DNA of 22,527 nucleotides, taken from UMGS1696 sp964621755 (GTDB lineage Bacteria > Bacillota > Clostridia > Oscillospirales > CAG-272). The notes under the pieces are model-generated. The model was given only the letters and a program-made list of their open reading frames with translations, made no database searches and was not told where the DNA came from. Each line of letters starts with the position of its first letter. The first letter of the stretch is position 1. The position numbers and the translations under genes were made by a program. Below, piece by piece: positions 1-7,046 of this stretch. The stretch spans positions 1 to 22,527 of the forward strand of contig CAZUPI010000040.1 in assembly GCA_964621755.1 (NCBI GenBank). The letters are read 5' to 3'.

Positions 1-1
1 T

Positions 2-1045
2 ATTGACGAAACAGCAAGGAAAATGATAACTGTCCGCAAAGTTTGTTCGACTGATTTGCAACAGCGAGAGGGACGTATTGTTCGGCAGGGGAACAAAAAC
101 AAACAAGTGCAGATCTACCGCTATGTCACTGATTCCACCTTTGATGCGTATCTCTATCAGACGGTCGAGACAAAGCAGAAGTTTATTTCACAGATCATGA
201 CTTCCAAATCCCCCGTCCGTTCCTGCGAGGACATCGACGAAACGGCACTTTCCTACGCGGAAATCAAGGCGTTGTGCGCGGGCGACCCGCGAATCAAGGA
301 GCGCATGGACCTCGATGTGGATGTGTCCCGCTTGAAGTTGATGAAAGCCGATCACCAGAACAAGCAGTATCGTTTGGAAGATAACCTCTTGCGAAATTTC
401 CCCGAACAAATCAAACTGTGTGAAACCTCCATCGCCGGGTATGAAGCGGATGCGGCGACCATAGCAGCGCACCCGATTCCCACCGAGGGATTTGTCGGGA
501 TGGTAGTTCGCGGGGATGTTCTCACCGATAAGGAAAACGCCGGGGCTGCTCTATTGGATGCCTGCAAGGAAGTCAAGGGGAACGAAACGGTCGAGATCGG
601 GAGCTATCGCGGGCTTACGATGTCTGTGGAATTCCGTCCGTTCGAGCAGGAGTATTTGCTGACGCTGAAAGGGAAGATGAGCCATCAGGTAGAACTCGGC
701 ACAGACCCGCGCGGTAATCTGATGAGGATTGAGAACGAACTCGCCCGTATTCCCGCAAAATTGGAAGGGGTACACGCCAGAATCGAGAATCTTCAAGCGC
801 AGATCGAAGCGGCGAAAGCGGAAGTAGGCAAGCCGTTCCCCTATGAGGAAGAACTGCGGGTAAAGGCCGAGCGGTTGATCGAGCTGACATCGCTGCTGGA
901 TATTGACCGCAAACCACAGGGGGAGCAGATAATCGAAAAACGCCCGTCCGTTCTGGCGAAGCTGAAGTCCACGCCGGCAAATACGTCGCAGAAAACAAAT
1001 CAGGAATCGGTGAAAGAAAAGAAACACACAAAGGAGGTCGGGTAA
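2..1045 (+). CDS. Large SNF2-type helicase (ICE helicase/methylase family), C-terminal part; 5' end outside window
   Basis: The reading frame is open to the left edge, so this is the tail of a longer gene. About 17-30 residues in is DLQQREGRIVRQGN, which matches superfamily 2 helicase motif VI (QxxGRxxRQGN) of the very large helicase/DNA-methylase proteins carried by Firmicutes conjugative elements. A helical region follows, with an apparent coiled coil near the end (ENELARIPAKLEGVHARIE), then a lysine-rich tail containing KRPSVLAKL. Such proteins are presumed to process element DNA during transfer or to resist restriction; the exact role is unknown. The stop TAA overlaps the ATG of the next gene (TAATG), suggesting translational coupling. 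The residues just before motif VI do not look like the usual D-x-PWRP lead-in, so the extreme left may be divergent or damaged. The family assignment is firm, the function inferred. Confidence 0.85.
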   Translation: MDETARKMITVRKVCSTDLQQREGRIVRQGNKNKQVQIYRYVTDSTFDAYLYQTVETKQKFISQIMTSKSPVRSCEDIDETALSYAEIKALCAGDPRIKERMDLDVDVSRLKLMKADHQNKQYRLEDNLLRNFPEQIKLCETSIAGYEADAATIAAHPIPTEGFVGMVVRGDVLTDKENAGAALLDACKEVKGNETVEIGSYRGLTMSVEFRPFEQEYLLTLKGKMSHQVELGTDPRGNLMRIENELARIPAKLEGVHARIENLQAQIEAAKAEVGKPFPYEEELRVKAERLIELTSLLDIDRKPQGEQIIEKRPSVLAKLKSTPANTSQKTNQESVKEKKHTKEVG

Positions 1046-1817
1046 TGAAAAAATCTTATGAACCCGTGTATAAATCCCGGCAGAGTACGCCAGAGAAAAC
1101 GGGGAATTGGAGACATACCGTGCGTCGCGCAAGGAAAATCTTGCGTGTAAGGAGGTCATCGAAAATGCGATCCGGGATAGCTACAAGGACAACCGCCTCG
1201 ATTCCGCGGGAGCCAAAGCGGTTGTAAATGAATTTGGTTTTGATCGGACGCTGTATGTACTCGCGGTTACGGTCAAACGTATGGATTGGGACGGACGCTT
1301 CTCCCGCGACAACAAAAATTGGGCGCAGCTTACCCCGGTGATCCCGGACACGAACGGCTTTGGAGACGACCGAAATCATGACTTTGCTCTCAGTCACTCT
1401 CATCCGGGGTTGATTGATCTGTTCCTTACACAGACGCGACATGAACAGCTTCTCGCCACACCGTTGAAGGTGGCGGACATCAAGATGGAAGCGCTAAACC
1501 TTCTCGCCAAACTTGAAAATCTTCCTGTCCCCAACAGCCCGGATGGTAATCACTTCATGACGGAGGTGTCGGAAGACTTTCTCGCCCGCGCGAAATCGAA
1601 AGATATGGATAAACTCGCGTCGATGCTGCCGTTTGAGAGCGGCGCGTTATCTACGGTGAAGGAACGGAAAGGTGTGTTTCTGATTATCGGGAAGGACGAA
1701 GATCGGCATCAGGGATTGGTGAAACGAAAATCGGTGTTGGCAAAACTGAACGAAACAAAGCCGCAGCAGGGTGACAAGCCCGCCCCTACGCCGAAGAAAA
1801 CGGAGTTATCCATATGA
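1045..1817 (+). pseudogene. DUF3849-family protein, interrupted by a one-base frameshift
   Basis: The gene starts at the ATG overlapping the helicase stop, behind AAAGGAGG, as MKKSYEPVYKS. It then leaves frame at the C-run near 1076-1079. In the +2 frame the sequence continues as PAEYARENGELETYRAS, then KENLACKE and FGFDRTLYVLAVTVKRMDWDGR. This is the DUF3849 signature (VYK-x-AxYAxENGELExYRAS, then VLAxTV and DGRFSxxNxxWA). Restoring one base (CCC to CCCC) rejoins both parts into about 257 codons. Without it only 1107-1817 (TTG start, 236 residues) is readable. The C terminus carries KRKSVLAKL, nearly identical to a motif in the helicase tail. The stop overlaps the mobC start (ATGA). DUF3849 proteins are common in Clostridia transfer modules and have no known function. 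The break could be real decay, a sequencing error, or recoding. Confidence 0.8.
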
Positions 1818-2152
1818 AAAAACGGAAGCGTGATGTACCGATCCTGTTTTGGGTGACGCAGCAGGAAAAAGAACAGATCGAAACGAAGATGGCGCAGCTC
1901 GGTACGGACAATATGAGCGCGTATCTGAGGAAGATTGCGATTGACGGGTACATCGTGAAACTCGATTTGCCGGAGTTGAGGGAGCTTGTCTCCCTTCTCC
2001 GGCGGTCAAGCAACAGCCTGAATCAGATCGCAAAGCGGGTGAATCAGACCGGCAGATTCTACGATGAAGATAAGGGGGACATCCTTCAAAATCAGGAACA
2101 GTTATGGGAGGTTGCGAACAAAATCCTGTCCTCACTGGCGGCGATTCAATAA
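1814..2152 (+). CDS. mobC: MobC-like relaxosome accessory protein
   Basis: This is a 112-residue protein. Its N-terminal part (KRDVPILFWVTQQEKEQIE, then MSAYLRKIAIDGYI) fits the ribbon-helix-helix DNA-binding fold of MobC proteins. The C-terminal helices (LRRSSNSLNQIAKRVNQTGRFY) contain the conserved SSNSLNQIAKRVN segment of the family. MobC proteins bind near oriT and help the relaxase open and nick DNA. The start codon overlaps the stop of the preceding gene in ATGA, so translation is probably coupled. Relaxase and MobC are separated here by two small genes rather than being adjacent. Length and motifs are normal for the family. Confidence 0.88.
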   Translation: MKKRKRDVPILFWVTQQEKEQIETKMAQLGTDNMSAYLRKIAIDGYIVKLDLPELRELVSLLRRSSNSLNQIAKRVNQTGRFYDEDKGDILQNQEQLWEVANKILSSLAAIQ

Positions 2153-2188
2153 TTCTATAGGTGAAAGGAAGAAATATTCAAAAACTTA

Positions 2189-2197
2189 TGCTATACT
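2189..2197 (+). promoter_or_regulatory. Extended -10 promoter candidate for the 2228 gene
   Basis: TGCTATACT is an extended -10 element (TG-N-TATACT) about 30 bases before the next start codon. No good -35 box lies 17 bases upstream. It is the only promoter-like sequence in the short gap after mobC. Confidence 0.4.
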
Positions 2198-2227
2198 ATA
2201 TGCAGAAAAATCAGGGGGAGGATGCTT

Positions 2228-2680
2228 ATGAACGACGGTGAGCTGATGGCAAAAGTGAATTCGGCGATGTACCATCAATGCAAAGAGCGGGGATATGCCG
2301 CGCCGGTGGATGTGCTGTTGGACATTGGCGTTCTCCCGAAGCAAAAACACGAGGACTGGCGGTTTGGTCGTGCGACATATCTTGAAGCGGTCTGCAATGT
2401 GAATCTTCGTAAGCTGTCGCTGATTATGCACCAAATTCGCGTATATGCGCAGAAAAACGGGTTGAAGCCATCCGTTTGTTACTACAAACAGTGGGGAACC
2501 AAAACGAAAAACGGGCAGGGCAAACGCCCGGTGATCCCGCTGCGATTCAGTAAAAGCGGAAACGCGGATATTGAAAAGTGGTATTCGACGCATTGGGTAG
2601 ATCCCGCTCGCATCGCGGAGTTGAGGAGAATCGGATGGGAAAGAGCAATAAGGTATGCCCGAACTGCGGACGGAAGATGA
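2228..2680 (+). CDS. Conserved hypothetical protein of Clostridia mobile elements
   Basis: The protein is about 150 residues with no recognised catalytic motif. It reads as a basic, mostly alpha-helical protein with GYAAPVDVLLDIGVL near the N terminus, then WRFGRATYLEAVC and LIMHQIRVYAQKNGLKPS. The C-terminal half has LRFSKSGNADIEKWYSTHWV. I recall this pattern as a small protein found beside relaxases in Firmicutes elements, but I cannot name a function. The start chosen is ATG 2228, six bases after GGGGGAGG (2214-2221). The in-frame ATG at 2222 directly abuts that site and is unlikely. Its end overlaps the start of the zinc-ribbon gene at 2635, so the two are probably co-translated. Confidence 0.65.
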   Translation: MNDGELMAKVNSAMYHQCKERGYAAPVDVLLDIGVLPKQKHEDWRFGRATYLEAVCNVNLRKLSLIMHQIRVYAQKNGLKPSVCYYKQWGTKTKNGQGKRPVIPLRFSKSGNADIEKWYSTHWVDPARIAELRRIGWERAIRYARTADGR

Positions 2681-2853
2681 AGCAGCAGTTTATCGGTTTG
2701 CAGCACTGTAAGTGTGGTATGAGCTGGAGCCGCCACGACGGATATTTTCAAAGAACCGGCGACATGATCTTCTGTTTGAAGCGTGTGAAAAAGGGGAAAG
2801 GACCCCATACCAAACAAGTGCCGGTCATTCGTATGAAAGAAAAAAGTGAATAG
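2635..2853 (+). CDS. Small zinc-ribbon-like protein
   Basis: This 72-residue protein begins MGKSNKVCPNCGRKMKQQ. It has a CPNCGRK knuckle and a second CxC pair about 20 residues later (LQHCKCGMSW), a plausible four-cysteine zinc ribbon. The rest is basic. The start is ATG 2635, preceded by GAGGAG at 2622-2627 inside the upstream gene; a longer frame opening at 2578 lacks such a site. It overlaps the previous gene by 46 bases. The role is unknown; position suggests a nucleic-acid-binding accessory of the transfer operon. Confidence 0.6.
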   Translation: MGKSNKVCPNCGRKMKQQFIGLQHCKCGMSWSRHDGYFQRTGDMIFCLKRVKKGKGPHTKQVPVIRMKEKSE

Positions 2854-2857
2854 CTGC

Positions 2858-2893
2858 AAAGACGGTTTTGCTAAGAAAGGCAGAACCGTCTTT
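2858..2893 (+). terminator. Rho-independent terminator before the relaxase
   Basis: AAAGACGGTTTTGC pairs with GCAGAACCGTCTTT (one G-U pair) around an 8-base loop, followed by TTGTGTTT. The hairpin ends only eight bases before the relaxase ribosome binding site. It must therefore either be read through or act as an attenuator of relaxase expression. Confidence 0.7.
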
Positions 2894-2913
2894 TGTGTTT
2901 GGAGGTGAAGCAC

Positions 2914-4314
2914 ATCGCCACAACAAGAATCATACCGATGCACCAGAACAAAGGCAAGTCACTCTTGCAGTCGCTCTCCGAACGGACGGAATACTCCACG
3001 GATAAGGACAAGACTGCGGACGGTGAGCTGATTTCCGCATACGAGTGCGACCCGATCACAGCGGCGGCGGAGTTCGCGCTCTCCAAACGGGAGTATCTGA
3101 ATCGCACCGGGCGGGAGCAGGAGCATGACGTGATCGCCTATCAGATACGGCAGTCGTTCAAGCCGGGCGAGGTCACACCGGAAGAAGCGAACAGAATCGG
3201 GTATGAATTTGCGGAGCGGTTTCTCAAAGGGAAACACGCTTTTTTTGTTTGCACACACATCAATCGTCACCATATTCATAATCACATCATCTGGAATTCG
3301 ACTGCGCTGGATTGTCAGCGAAAATTTCGGAATTTCTGGTACAGCACCAACGCAGTCCGGCGGCTGAGCGACCTGGTCTGCACGGAACACCGGCTATCTG
3401 TTGTGGAGAATCCGAAACGGCATGGAGTGACTTACGATAAGTGGCTGGGAGATCAGAAGAAGCCGTCGCACCGGGAGATTCTTCGGACTTCGATTGATGA
3501 AATTCTCGCAAAGAAACCCGCTGACCTTGAAGCGTTCCTCAAACTCCTTCAAGAAATCGGATACACAATCAAGCGGGGGAAACATCTTACAGTCACGCAC
3601 CCGGATTTCAAGAAAGCAGTCCGATTGGACTCCCTCGGTGAAGGATATACCGAGGATGATATTCTTTCCGTTTTATCTGGTGAGAAACAGCATACGCCAA
3701 AGAAAAAGAAGAATATTCTCGCACTGAAAAAGAACACGCTGCTGATCGACATCGAAGCAAAGTTGCAGGCTGGCAAGGGTGGCGGTTATGAACGCTGGGC
3801 GAAGGTGTACAACCTCAAACAGATGGCGCAGACGGTCAATTATCTGAGAGAACACGGCCTGCTTGACTATGATGAACTCATCAAAAAGACTGCCGACACA
3901 ACGGCGAGATACAACGAGTTGTCGGACAAAATCAAGGCAGCGGAAAGTCGTATGGCGGAGATTGCTGTACTGAAAACGCACATCATCAACTATTCCAAAA
4001 CGCGCGAAGTGTATGCGGCTTATCGGAAATCCGGCTACTCCAAACAATTTCTGTCCGAACACGAGAGTGACATTCTTCTGCATAAGGCGGCGAAGAAAGC
4101 GTTCGATGAACTGCACCTCGACAAGCTGCCGACTGTCAAGGCGTTGCAGGCCGAATATGCGGAACTGCTGACCGAAAAGAAAGCCGCATATGCGGAGTAT
4201 CGAACTGCGCGGGATGAGATGCGGGAGCTGCTGATCCACAAAGCGAACGTCGAAAAAATTCTCGGAAAGGAGGAACTTCATGACGAGAAACAGAAAAGGC
4301 ATGAGCGTCAGTGA
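2914..4314 (+). CDS. MOBP-type relaxase (mobilisation nuclease)
   Basis: This is the DNA-nicking relaxase of the element. The N-terminal relaxase domain starts ATTRIIPMHQNKGKS. It has a candidate active tyrosine in ERTEYSTD (about residue 27) and the three-histidine metal motif HINRHHIHNH (about residues 115-124) followed by IIWNSTAL. After about residue 260 the protein is basic and strongly helical, with coiled-coil-like stretches. Known relatives start M-A-T-T-R right after the ribosome binding site. Here GGAGG (2901-2905) is followed at normal spacing by ATC (2914), so the apparent start codon is ATC. In-frame alternatives TTG 2893, TTG 2899 and GTG 2905 lie before or inside the ribosome binding site and look less likely. 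The family assignment is firm; the start is an inference. Confidence 0.9.
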   Translation: MATTRIIPMHQNKGKSLLQSLSERTEYSTDKDKTADGELISAYECDPITAAAEFALSKREYLNRTGREQEHDVIAYQIRQSFKPGEVTPEEANRIGYEFAERFLKGKHAFFVCTHINRHHIHNHIIWNSTALDCQRKFRNFWYSTNAVRRLSDLVCTEHRLSVVENPKRHGVTYDKWLGDQKKPSHREILRTSIDEILAKKPADLEAFLKLLQEIGYTIKRGKHLTVTHPDFKKAVRLDSLGEGYTEDDILSVLSGEKQHTPKKKKNILALKKNTLLIDIEAKLQAGKGGGYERWAKVYNLKQMAQTVNYLREHGLLDYDELIKKTADTTARYNELSDKIKAAESRMAEIAVLKTHIINYSKTREVYAAYRKSGYSKQFLSEHESDILLHKAAKKAFDELHLDKLPTVKALQAEYAELLTEKKAAYAEYRTARDEMRELLIHKANVEKILGKEELHDEKQKRHERQ

Positions 4315-4399
4315 CGTCATGCCTGATAAGCGCCCGACATACGCAGTATGTCAGAGGTGCAGCAGCCACAAAATTTATTTTGTGTTCAAGGGGTTTTAG
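4280..4399 (+). CDS. 39-residue ORF overlapping the relaxase end, possible small protein
   Basis: The ATG lies six bases after AGGAGG (4268-4273) inside the relaxase gene, in another frame. It encodes 39 residues beginning MTRNRKGMSVSDVMPDKRP and containing CQRC. The second half runs through the inverted repeat at 4367-4384, so the peptide end may simply translate a structural DNA element. The ribosome binding site is better than expected by chance, but the function and even the reality of the product are uncertain. Confidence 0.35.
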   Translation: MTRNRKGMSVSDVMPDKRPTYAVCQRCSSHKIYFVFKGF

Positions 4400-4440
4400 G
4401 GGTGCTTCCCCGAACAAGTTCGCGCGTGTGTATTAACACG
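4367..4440. other. Inverted-repeat cluster after relaxase, candidate oriT or processing region
   Basis: CACAAAAT (4367-4374) and ATTTTGTG (4377-4384) form a perfect inverted repeat with a 2-base centre. CGTGT (4425-4429) and ACACG (4436-4440) form a second one. A G-rich/C-rich stretch lies between them. Such paired repeats beside a relaxase gene are typical of an origin of transfer, but no nick site can be assigned from sequence alone. Confidence 0.35.
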
Positions 4441-4567
4441 GGCATTGCTTGCAGGAATTATCATGAATATGTATTGCGCCATAATAGAAAAACAAAGAAA
4501 ACATGAGAAAAACAGTAAATTCATGAGAAAATGGAATCTATATTTCATGATAACTATTCATTACGTT

Positions 4568-4596
4568 TTGCGGTTATGAGCCGAATAATCTATATA
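4568..4596 (+). promoter_or_regulatory. Promoter candidate for the resolvase
   Basis: TTGCGG, a 17-base spacer, then TATATA, about 100 bases before the resolvase start. The match to sigma-A consensus is moderate. Confidence 0.4.
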
Positions 4597-4642
4597 AAGT
4601 CCTGTATTCTGGAGCAAATCGGATATACTATAAAATAAAAAT

Positions 4643-4667
4643 GCGAATCGAATGGATTCGCTTTTTT
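4643..4667 (+). terminator. Hairpin terminator/attenuator in the resolvase leader
   Basis: GCGAATC and GATTCGC pair perfectly around a 5-base loop and are followed by six T. It lies between the candidate promoter and the resolvase ribosome binding site, so it may end upstream transcription or attenuate the resolvase. Confidence 0.6.
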
Positions 4668-4695
4668 ACTTTCAACTAAAAAAGGAGCTGTGTTA

Positions 4696-5313
4696 ATGGA
4701 ACAAAAAATTTATGGTTATGCCCGCGTGTCTTCATTGGAGCAAAATGAAGATCGACAAATAATTGCGGTTGAACAGGCAGGTGTGCCAAAACAAAATATC
4801 TATGTGGACAAACAATCAGGAAAGGATTTCAATCGCCCGAATTATAAGAGACTTGTGAAAAAATTGAGGGCGGGAGATATATTATATATCAAGAGTATCG
4901 ACCGTCTTGGTCGTAACTACGAAGAAATTCAAAATCAGTGGCGTATCATCACAAAAGAAAAAGGGGCGGATGTAGTCGTCCTTGATATGCCACTGCTTGA
5001 TACCCGACGTGATAAAAATCTGCTTGGCACTTTTATCAGTGATATCGTTTTGCAGCTTCTGTCCTTTGTTGCGGAAAATGAACGTGTGAATATCCGTCAA
5101 CGTCAAGCGGAAGGGATTGCTGCTGCGAAAAAGCGCGGTGTAAAGTTCGGCAGACCTATCAAAGAGATGCCGTCGAATTTCGATGAGTTGGTAGATAAAT
5201 GGAATAAAAAAGAACTCACGTTGAGTGAGATCACGAAGACATATGATATGAGTGAATCTACTTTTTATCGACGGCTGCGGGAGTATCAGGCATCGAAACC
5301 ACATCGAAAATGA
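4696..5313 (+). CDS. Small serine resolvase/invertase
   Basis: This 205-residue protein has an N-terminal serine recombinase catalytic domain: YARVSS with the nucleophilic serine at about residue 12, then IKSIDRLGRNYEEI with the conserved arginine, and an AENERVNIRQRQAEGIAAAKKRGVKFGRP linker typical of resolvases (motif shown in part, around residues 128-157). The C-terminal helix-turn-helix is LTLSEITKTYDMSESTFYRR. Such enzymes cut and religate two short sites to resolve dimers or invert DNA. The start is ATG 4696, eight bases after AAAGGAG; GTG 4690 is too close. The stop is followed within five bases by a perfect 28-bp palindrome, the expected size of a resolvase core site. Confidence 0.9.
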   Translation: MEQKIYGYARVSSLEQNEDRQIIAVEQAGVPKQNIYVDKQSGKDFNRPNYKRLVKKLRAGDILYIKSIDRLGRNYEEIQNQWRIITKEKGADVVVLDMPLLDTRRDKNLLGTFISDIVLQLLSFVAENERVNIRQRQAEGIAAAKKRGVKFGRPIKEMPSNFDELVDKWNKKELTLSEITKTYDMSESTFYRRLREYQASKPHRK

Positions 5314-5317
5314 AATT

Positions 5318-5345
5318 ACTGTCAAAAAGTATACTTTTTGACAGT
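5318..5345. repeat. Perfect 28-bp palindrome, candidate resolvase core site
   Basis: Each 14-base arm reads ACTGTCAAAAAGTA on its own strand, centred on GTATAC, without mismatch or spacer. Its length equals site I of Tn3/gamma-delta-type res sites. It lacks a GC-rich stem and a T-tract, so it is not a terminator. Confidence 0.6.
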
Positions 5346-5460
5346 CAGGGGAATAGCATTGCAGAAAAAAGAAAATTGTCGTTTTTTACATAGTAATTGT
5401 ATCATAAGAAGGTATCTATAGTCAACATAATTATAAAAATTTTTAAAAGGATTTTCGGCT

Positions 5461-5474
5461 AAAAGTATACTTTT
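5461..5474. repeat. Second copy of the palindrome core
   Basis: AAAAGTATACTTTT repeats the central 14 bases of the 28-bp palindrome 138 bases downstream. The intervening AT-rich stretch (5346-5460) has no gene. Together the two could form a multi-subsite res region, or operators for the sigma gene just downstream. Confidence 0.5.
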
Positions 5475-5488
5475 GAACATAATCACTA

Positions 5489-5518
5489 TTGCTAAGACGA
5501 AAGGTTGTATGCTAAAAT
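5489..5518 (+). promoter_or_regulatory. Promoter candidate for the sigma/anti-sigma operon
   Basis: TTGCTA, an 18-base spacer, then TAAAAT preceded by TG-N (extended -10), 40 bases before the sigma start. It begins 15 bases after the second palindrome core. Confidence 0.45.
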
Positions 5519-5557
5519 AAAAATTATAAACCATTTCAAGACCGGAGGGGAGTATGT

Positions 5558-6148
5558 ATGCTTTTGTTTCAGGCTATTGTGGAACGTCTTGAGACTGAAG
5601 AACAGATCAAAACGGCAGAGCAGATTTTTCTGAATTACCGTAATGCCATGTTTCAGATCGCATACCAAATTCTCAACAATACACATGATGCGGAAGAAGT
5701 AGTTGGAGACACGATCATTAAAATTTGCAAGCATATAGACGACTTTACAACAAAGTCAGAAGTAGAAAGAAAGTTGTTAGTGAAAAAATACACGGAACGA
5801 ACAGCGATTGATTTGCTGAGGCAGAATACACGGACAGAAACAGTGTTTTATAATGAAGCAGTGTTTTCAGATTCGGACATTGAGAGTAAGGACTCCGAAG
5901 AAGGAGACGTAATCTTCGCCGGAGAAGAATTTGGTTCACTGCAAAAATACGTGGTAAAACTGCCGAAAAAGTACAGGGATATTTTGCTCTTGAAATACGT
6001 AAACGAATTAAGAAACAAGGAGATAGCGGCTTTATGGCATATCCCTGAGAGTACGGTTTCTACACAACTTGTACGAGCGAAAAATATTCTTAAAAAGTTA
6101 ATGAACGAAGGAGAGAATAACAAAGATGGATCAACTCAAAAGAGATGA
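5558..6148 (+). CDS. ECF-type RNA polymerase sigma factor
   Basis: This 196-residue protein has region 2 in the first 70 residues (FLNYRNAMFQIAYQILNN, then DAEEVVGDTIIKI) and region 4 near the C terminus (LPKKYRDILLLKYVNELRN, then PESTVSTQLVRAKNIL, the helix-turn-helix). An acidic linker (SDSDIESKDSEEGD) separates them. It would direct RNA polymerase to a small regulon in response to a signal sensed by the partner membrane protein. The start ATG 5558 follows GGAGGGG. The end overlaps the anti-sigma gene by 23 bases, the usual arrangement of a sigma and its inhibitor. Its targets are unknown; the adjacent secreted-protein and ABC genes are the obvious candidates. Confidence 0.88.
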   Translation: MLLFQAIVERLETEEQIKTAEQIFLNYRNAMFQIAYQILNNTHDAEEVVGDTIIKICKHIDDFTTKSEVERKLLVKKYTERTAIDLLRQNTRTETVFYNEAVFSDSDIESKDSEEGDVIFAGEEFGSLQKYVVKLPKKYRDILLLKYVNELRNKEIAALWHIPESTVSTQLVRAKNILKKLMNEGENNKDGSTQKR

Positions 6149-6821
6149 GCTCTATGACCAGGCGGCGATGCGAGTCATATTGCAGCCCCTTGTGGAAGAG
6201 GAACTGGCGGAGTTTGATGCATATAACCAGATTCCACACGAATATTCTGCTAAATTTATGGACAGACTTCGTGGAATCTTTCGTCGGGACAGCATAAAAA
6301 GAGGGGTTCGAAAAACACTTTTATATGCCCGCAAGGTTTTTGTTTGTGTCAGTGTAGCCTTTGTGTTGCTTCTTGCTGCTTGTTCCGCAGTCAAGCCGAT
6401 ACGGGATAGAGTGGCTGACGCCTTTGTGACATGGTATGAGAAGTATGCGGGAATTTCCTATACAGTTGGTGAAACAATATCCAGCCTGAAGCAACCTACA
6501 GTCATACCGGAAGGTTATGTAGAAACCGAGCGGTATGAAGATGAGGATGAAATGTTTTTGTATATCGTTTATACAAACGATGAAGGAAATCGACTTATTT
6601 TCGAGCGCGAAGAAAATTATGAGGGATACGAGTTTTACGTAGATAGGAATCATGTGAATATGCTGGAGATCGATTTTAATGGAACAGACGCGATTTATCT
6701 TGAACCGCAAAGGGAGGGGGATACGTATTCTCTGATCTGGCAGGAAGGGAATATGATTTACTTCATTCACGCGGATGAATCAAAAGAGATAATGCTGGAA
6801 TTCGCCGGGAGTGCAAAATAG
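6126..6821 (+). CDS. Membrane-anchored anti-sigma factor with DUF4367-like outer domain
   Basis: The protein has 231 residues. Residues 1-68 are a charged cytoplasmic segment that could bind sigma. One membrane helix follows (about 70-88, FVCVSVAFVLLLAACSAV). The extracytoplasmic domain begins VTWYEKYAGISYTVGE and includes PTVIPEGYVETERYED, the typical opening of DUF4367 domains found on Firmicutes anti-sigma proteins. It later contains NRLIFEREEN and SLIWQEGNMIYFI. It probably holds the adjacent ECF sigma factor inactive until an envelope signal arrives. Overlap with the sigma gene supports co-translation. LAACS resembles a lipobox but lies too far from the N terminus to be one. Confidence 0.8.
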   Translation: MDQLKRDELYDQAAMRVILQPLVEEELAEFDAYNQIPHEYSAKFMDRLRGIFRRDSIKRGVRKTLLYARKVFVCVSVAFVLLLAACSAVKPIRDRVADAFVTWYEKYAGISYTVGETISSLKQPTVIPEGYVETERYEDEDEMFLYIVYTNDEGNRLIFEREENYEGYEFYVDRNHVNMLEIDFNGTDAIYLEPQREGDTYSLIWQEGNMIYFIHADESKEIMLEFAGSAK

Positions 6822-6995
6822 CATTAAGAGAGAACTTCAAAAATTCACGAGGATTTATCCGAAAGAGCGAACTTCGTGGATTTTATTATGTCGACTTTAT
6901 TGGATGTTTTGTACAATAATTGGACGGCAAAATTATTCAAACTAACAAAATAAAAGTTTTTTCAAAAAAGTGAGCTTTTTTTCGCTCCTGATTCG

Positions 6996-7018
6996 TTATA
7001 AGGTATATTATAAGGTAT
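6996..7018. repeat. Tandem 11-bp direct repeat upstream of the secreted-protein gene
   Basis: TTATAAGGTAT occurs twice, perfectly, with a 12-base period, ending 28 bases before the start codon. It may be an operator or a promoter element. The rest of 6822-7046 holds only a weak imperfect repeat (6841-6884) and no clear sigma-A promoter. Confidence 0.5.
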
Positions 7019-7046
7019 GAAATCAAAAAGAAAGGGGGAGATGAAA

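Larger units (their letters stand above)
4400..4695. other. Intergenic region before the resolvase
   Basis: Apart from part of the inverted-repeat cluster, one promoter-like sequence and one hairpin terminator (listed separately), this AT-rich stretch holds no convincing gene. It includes several short ATGAGAAAA-like repeats around 4502-4536. Confidence 0.5.

Noticed and set aside
551..1159. 202-codon reverse-strand ORF opposite the helicase and DUF3849 genes
   Set aside because: The forward strand here encodes well-recognised conserved proteins; the reverse frame has no recognisable domain.
3673..4320. 215-codon reverse-strand ORF opposite the relaxase
   Set aside because: A shadow of the lysine/alanine-rich relaxase C terminus, with no ribosome binding site.
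5318..5345. Rho-independent terminator of the resolvase
   Set aside because: The palindrome is AT-rich with no loop and no following T-tract, so it would be a poor terminator.
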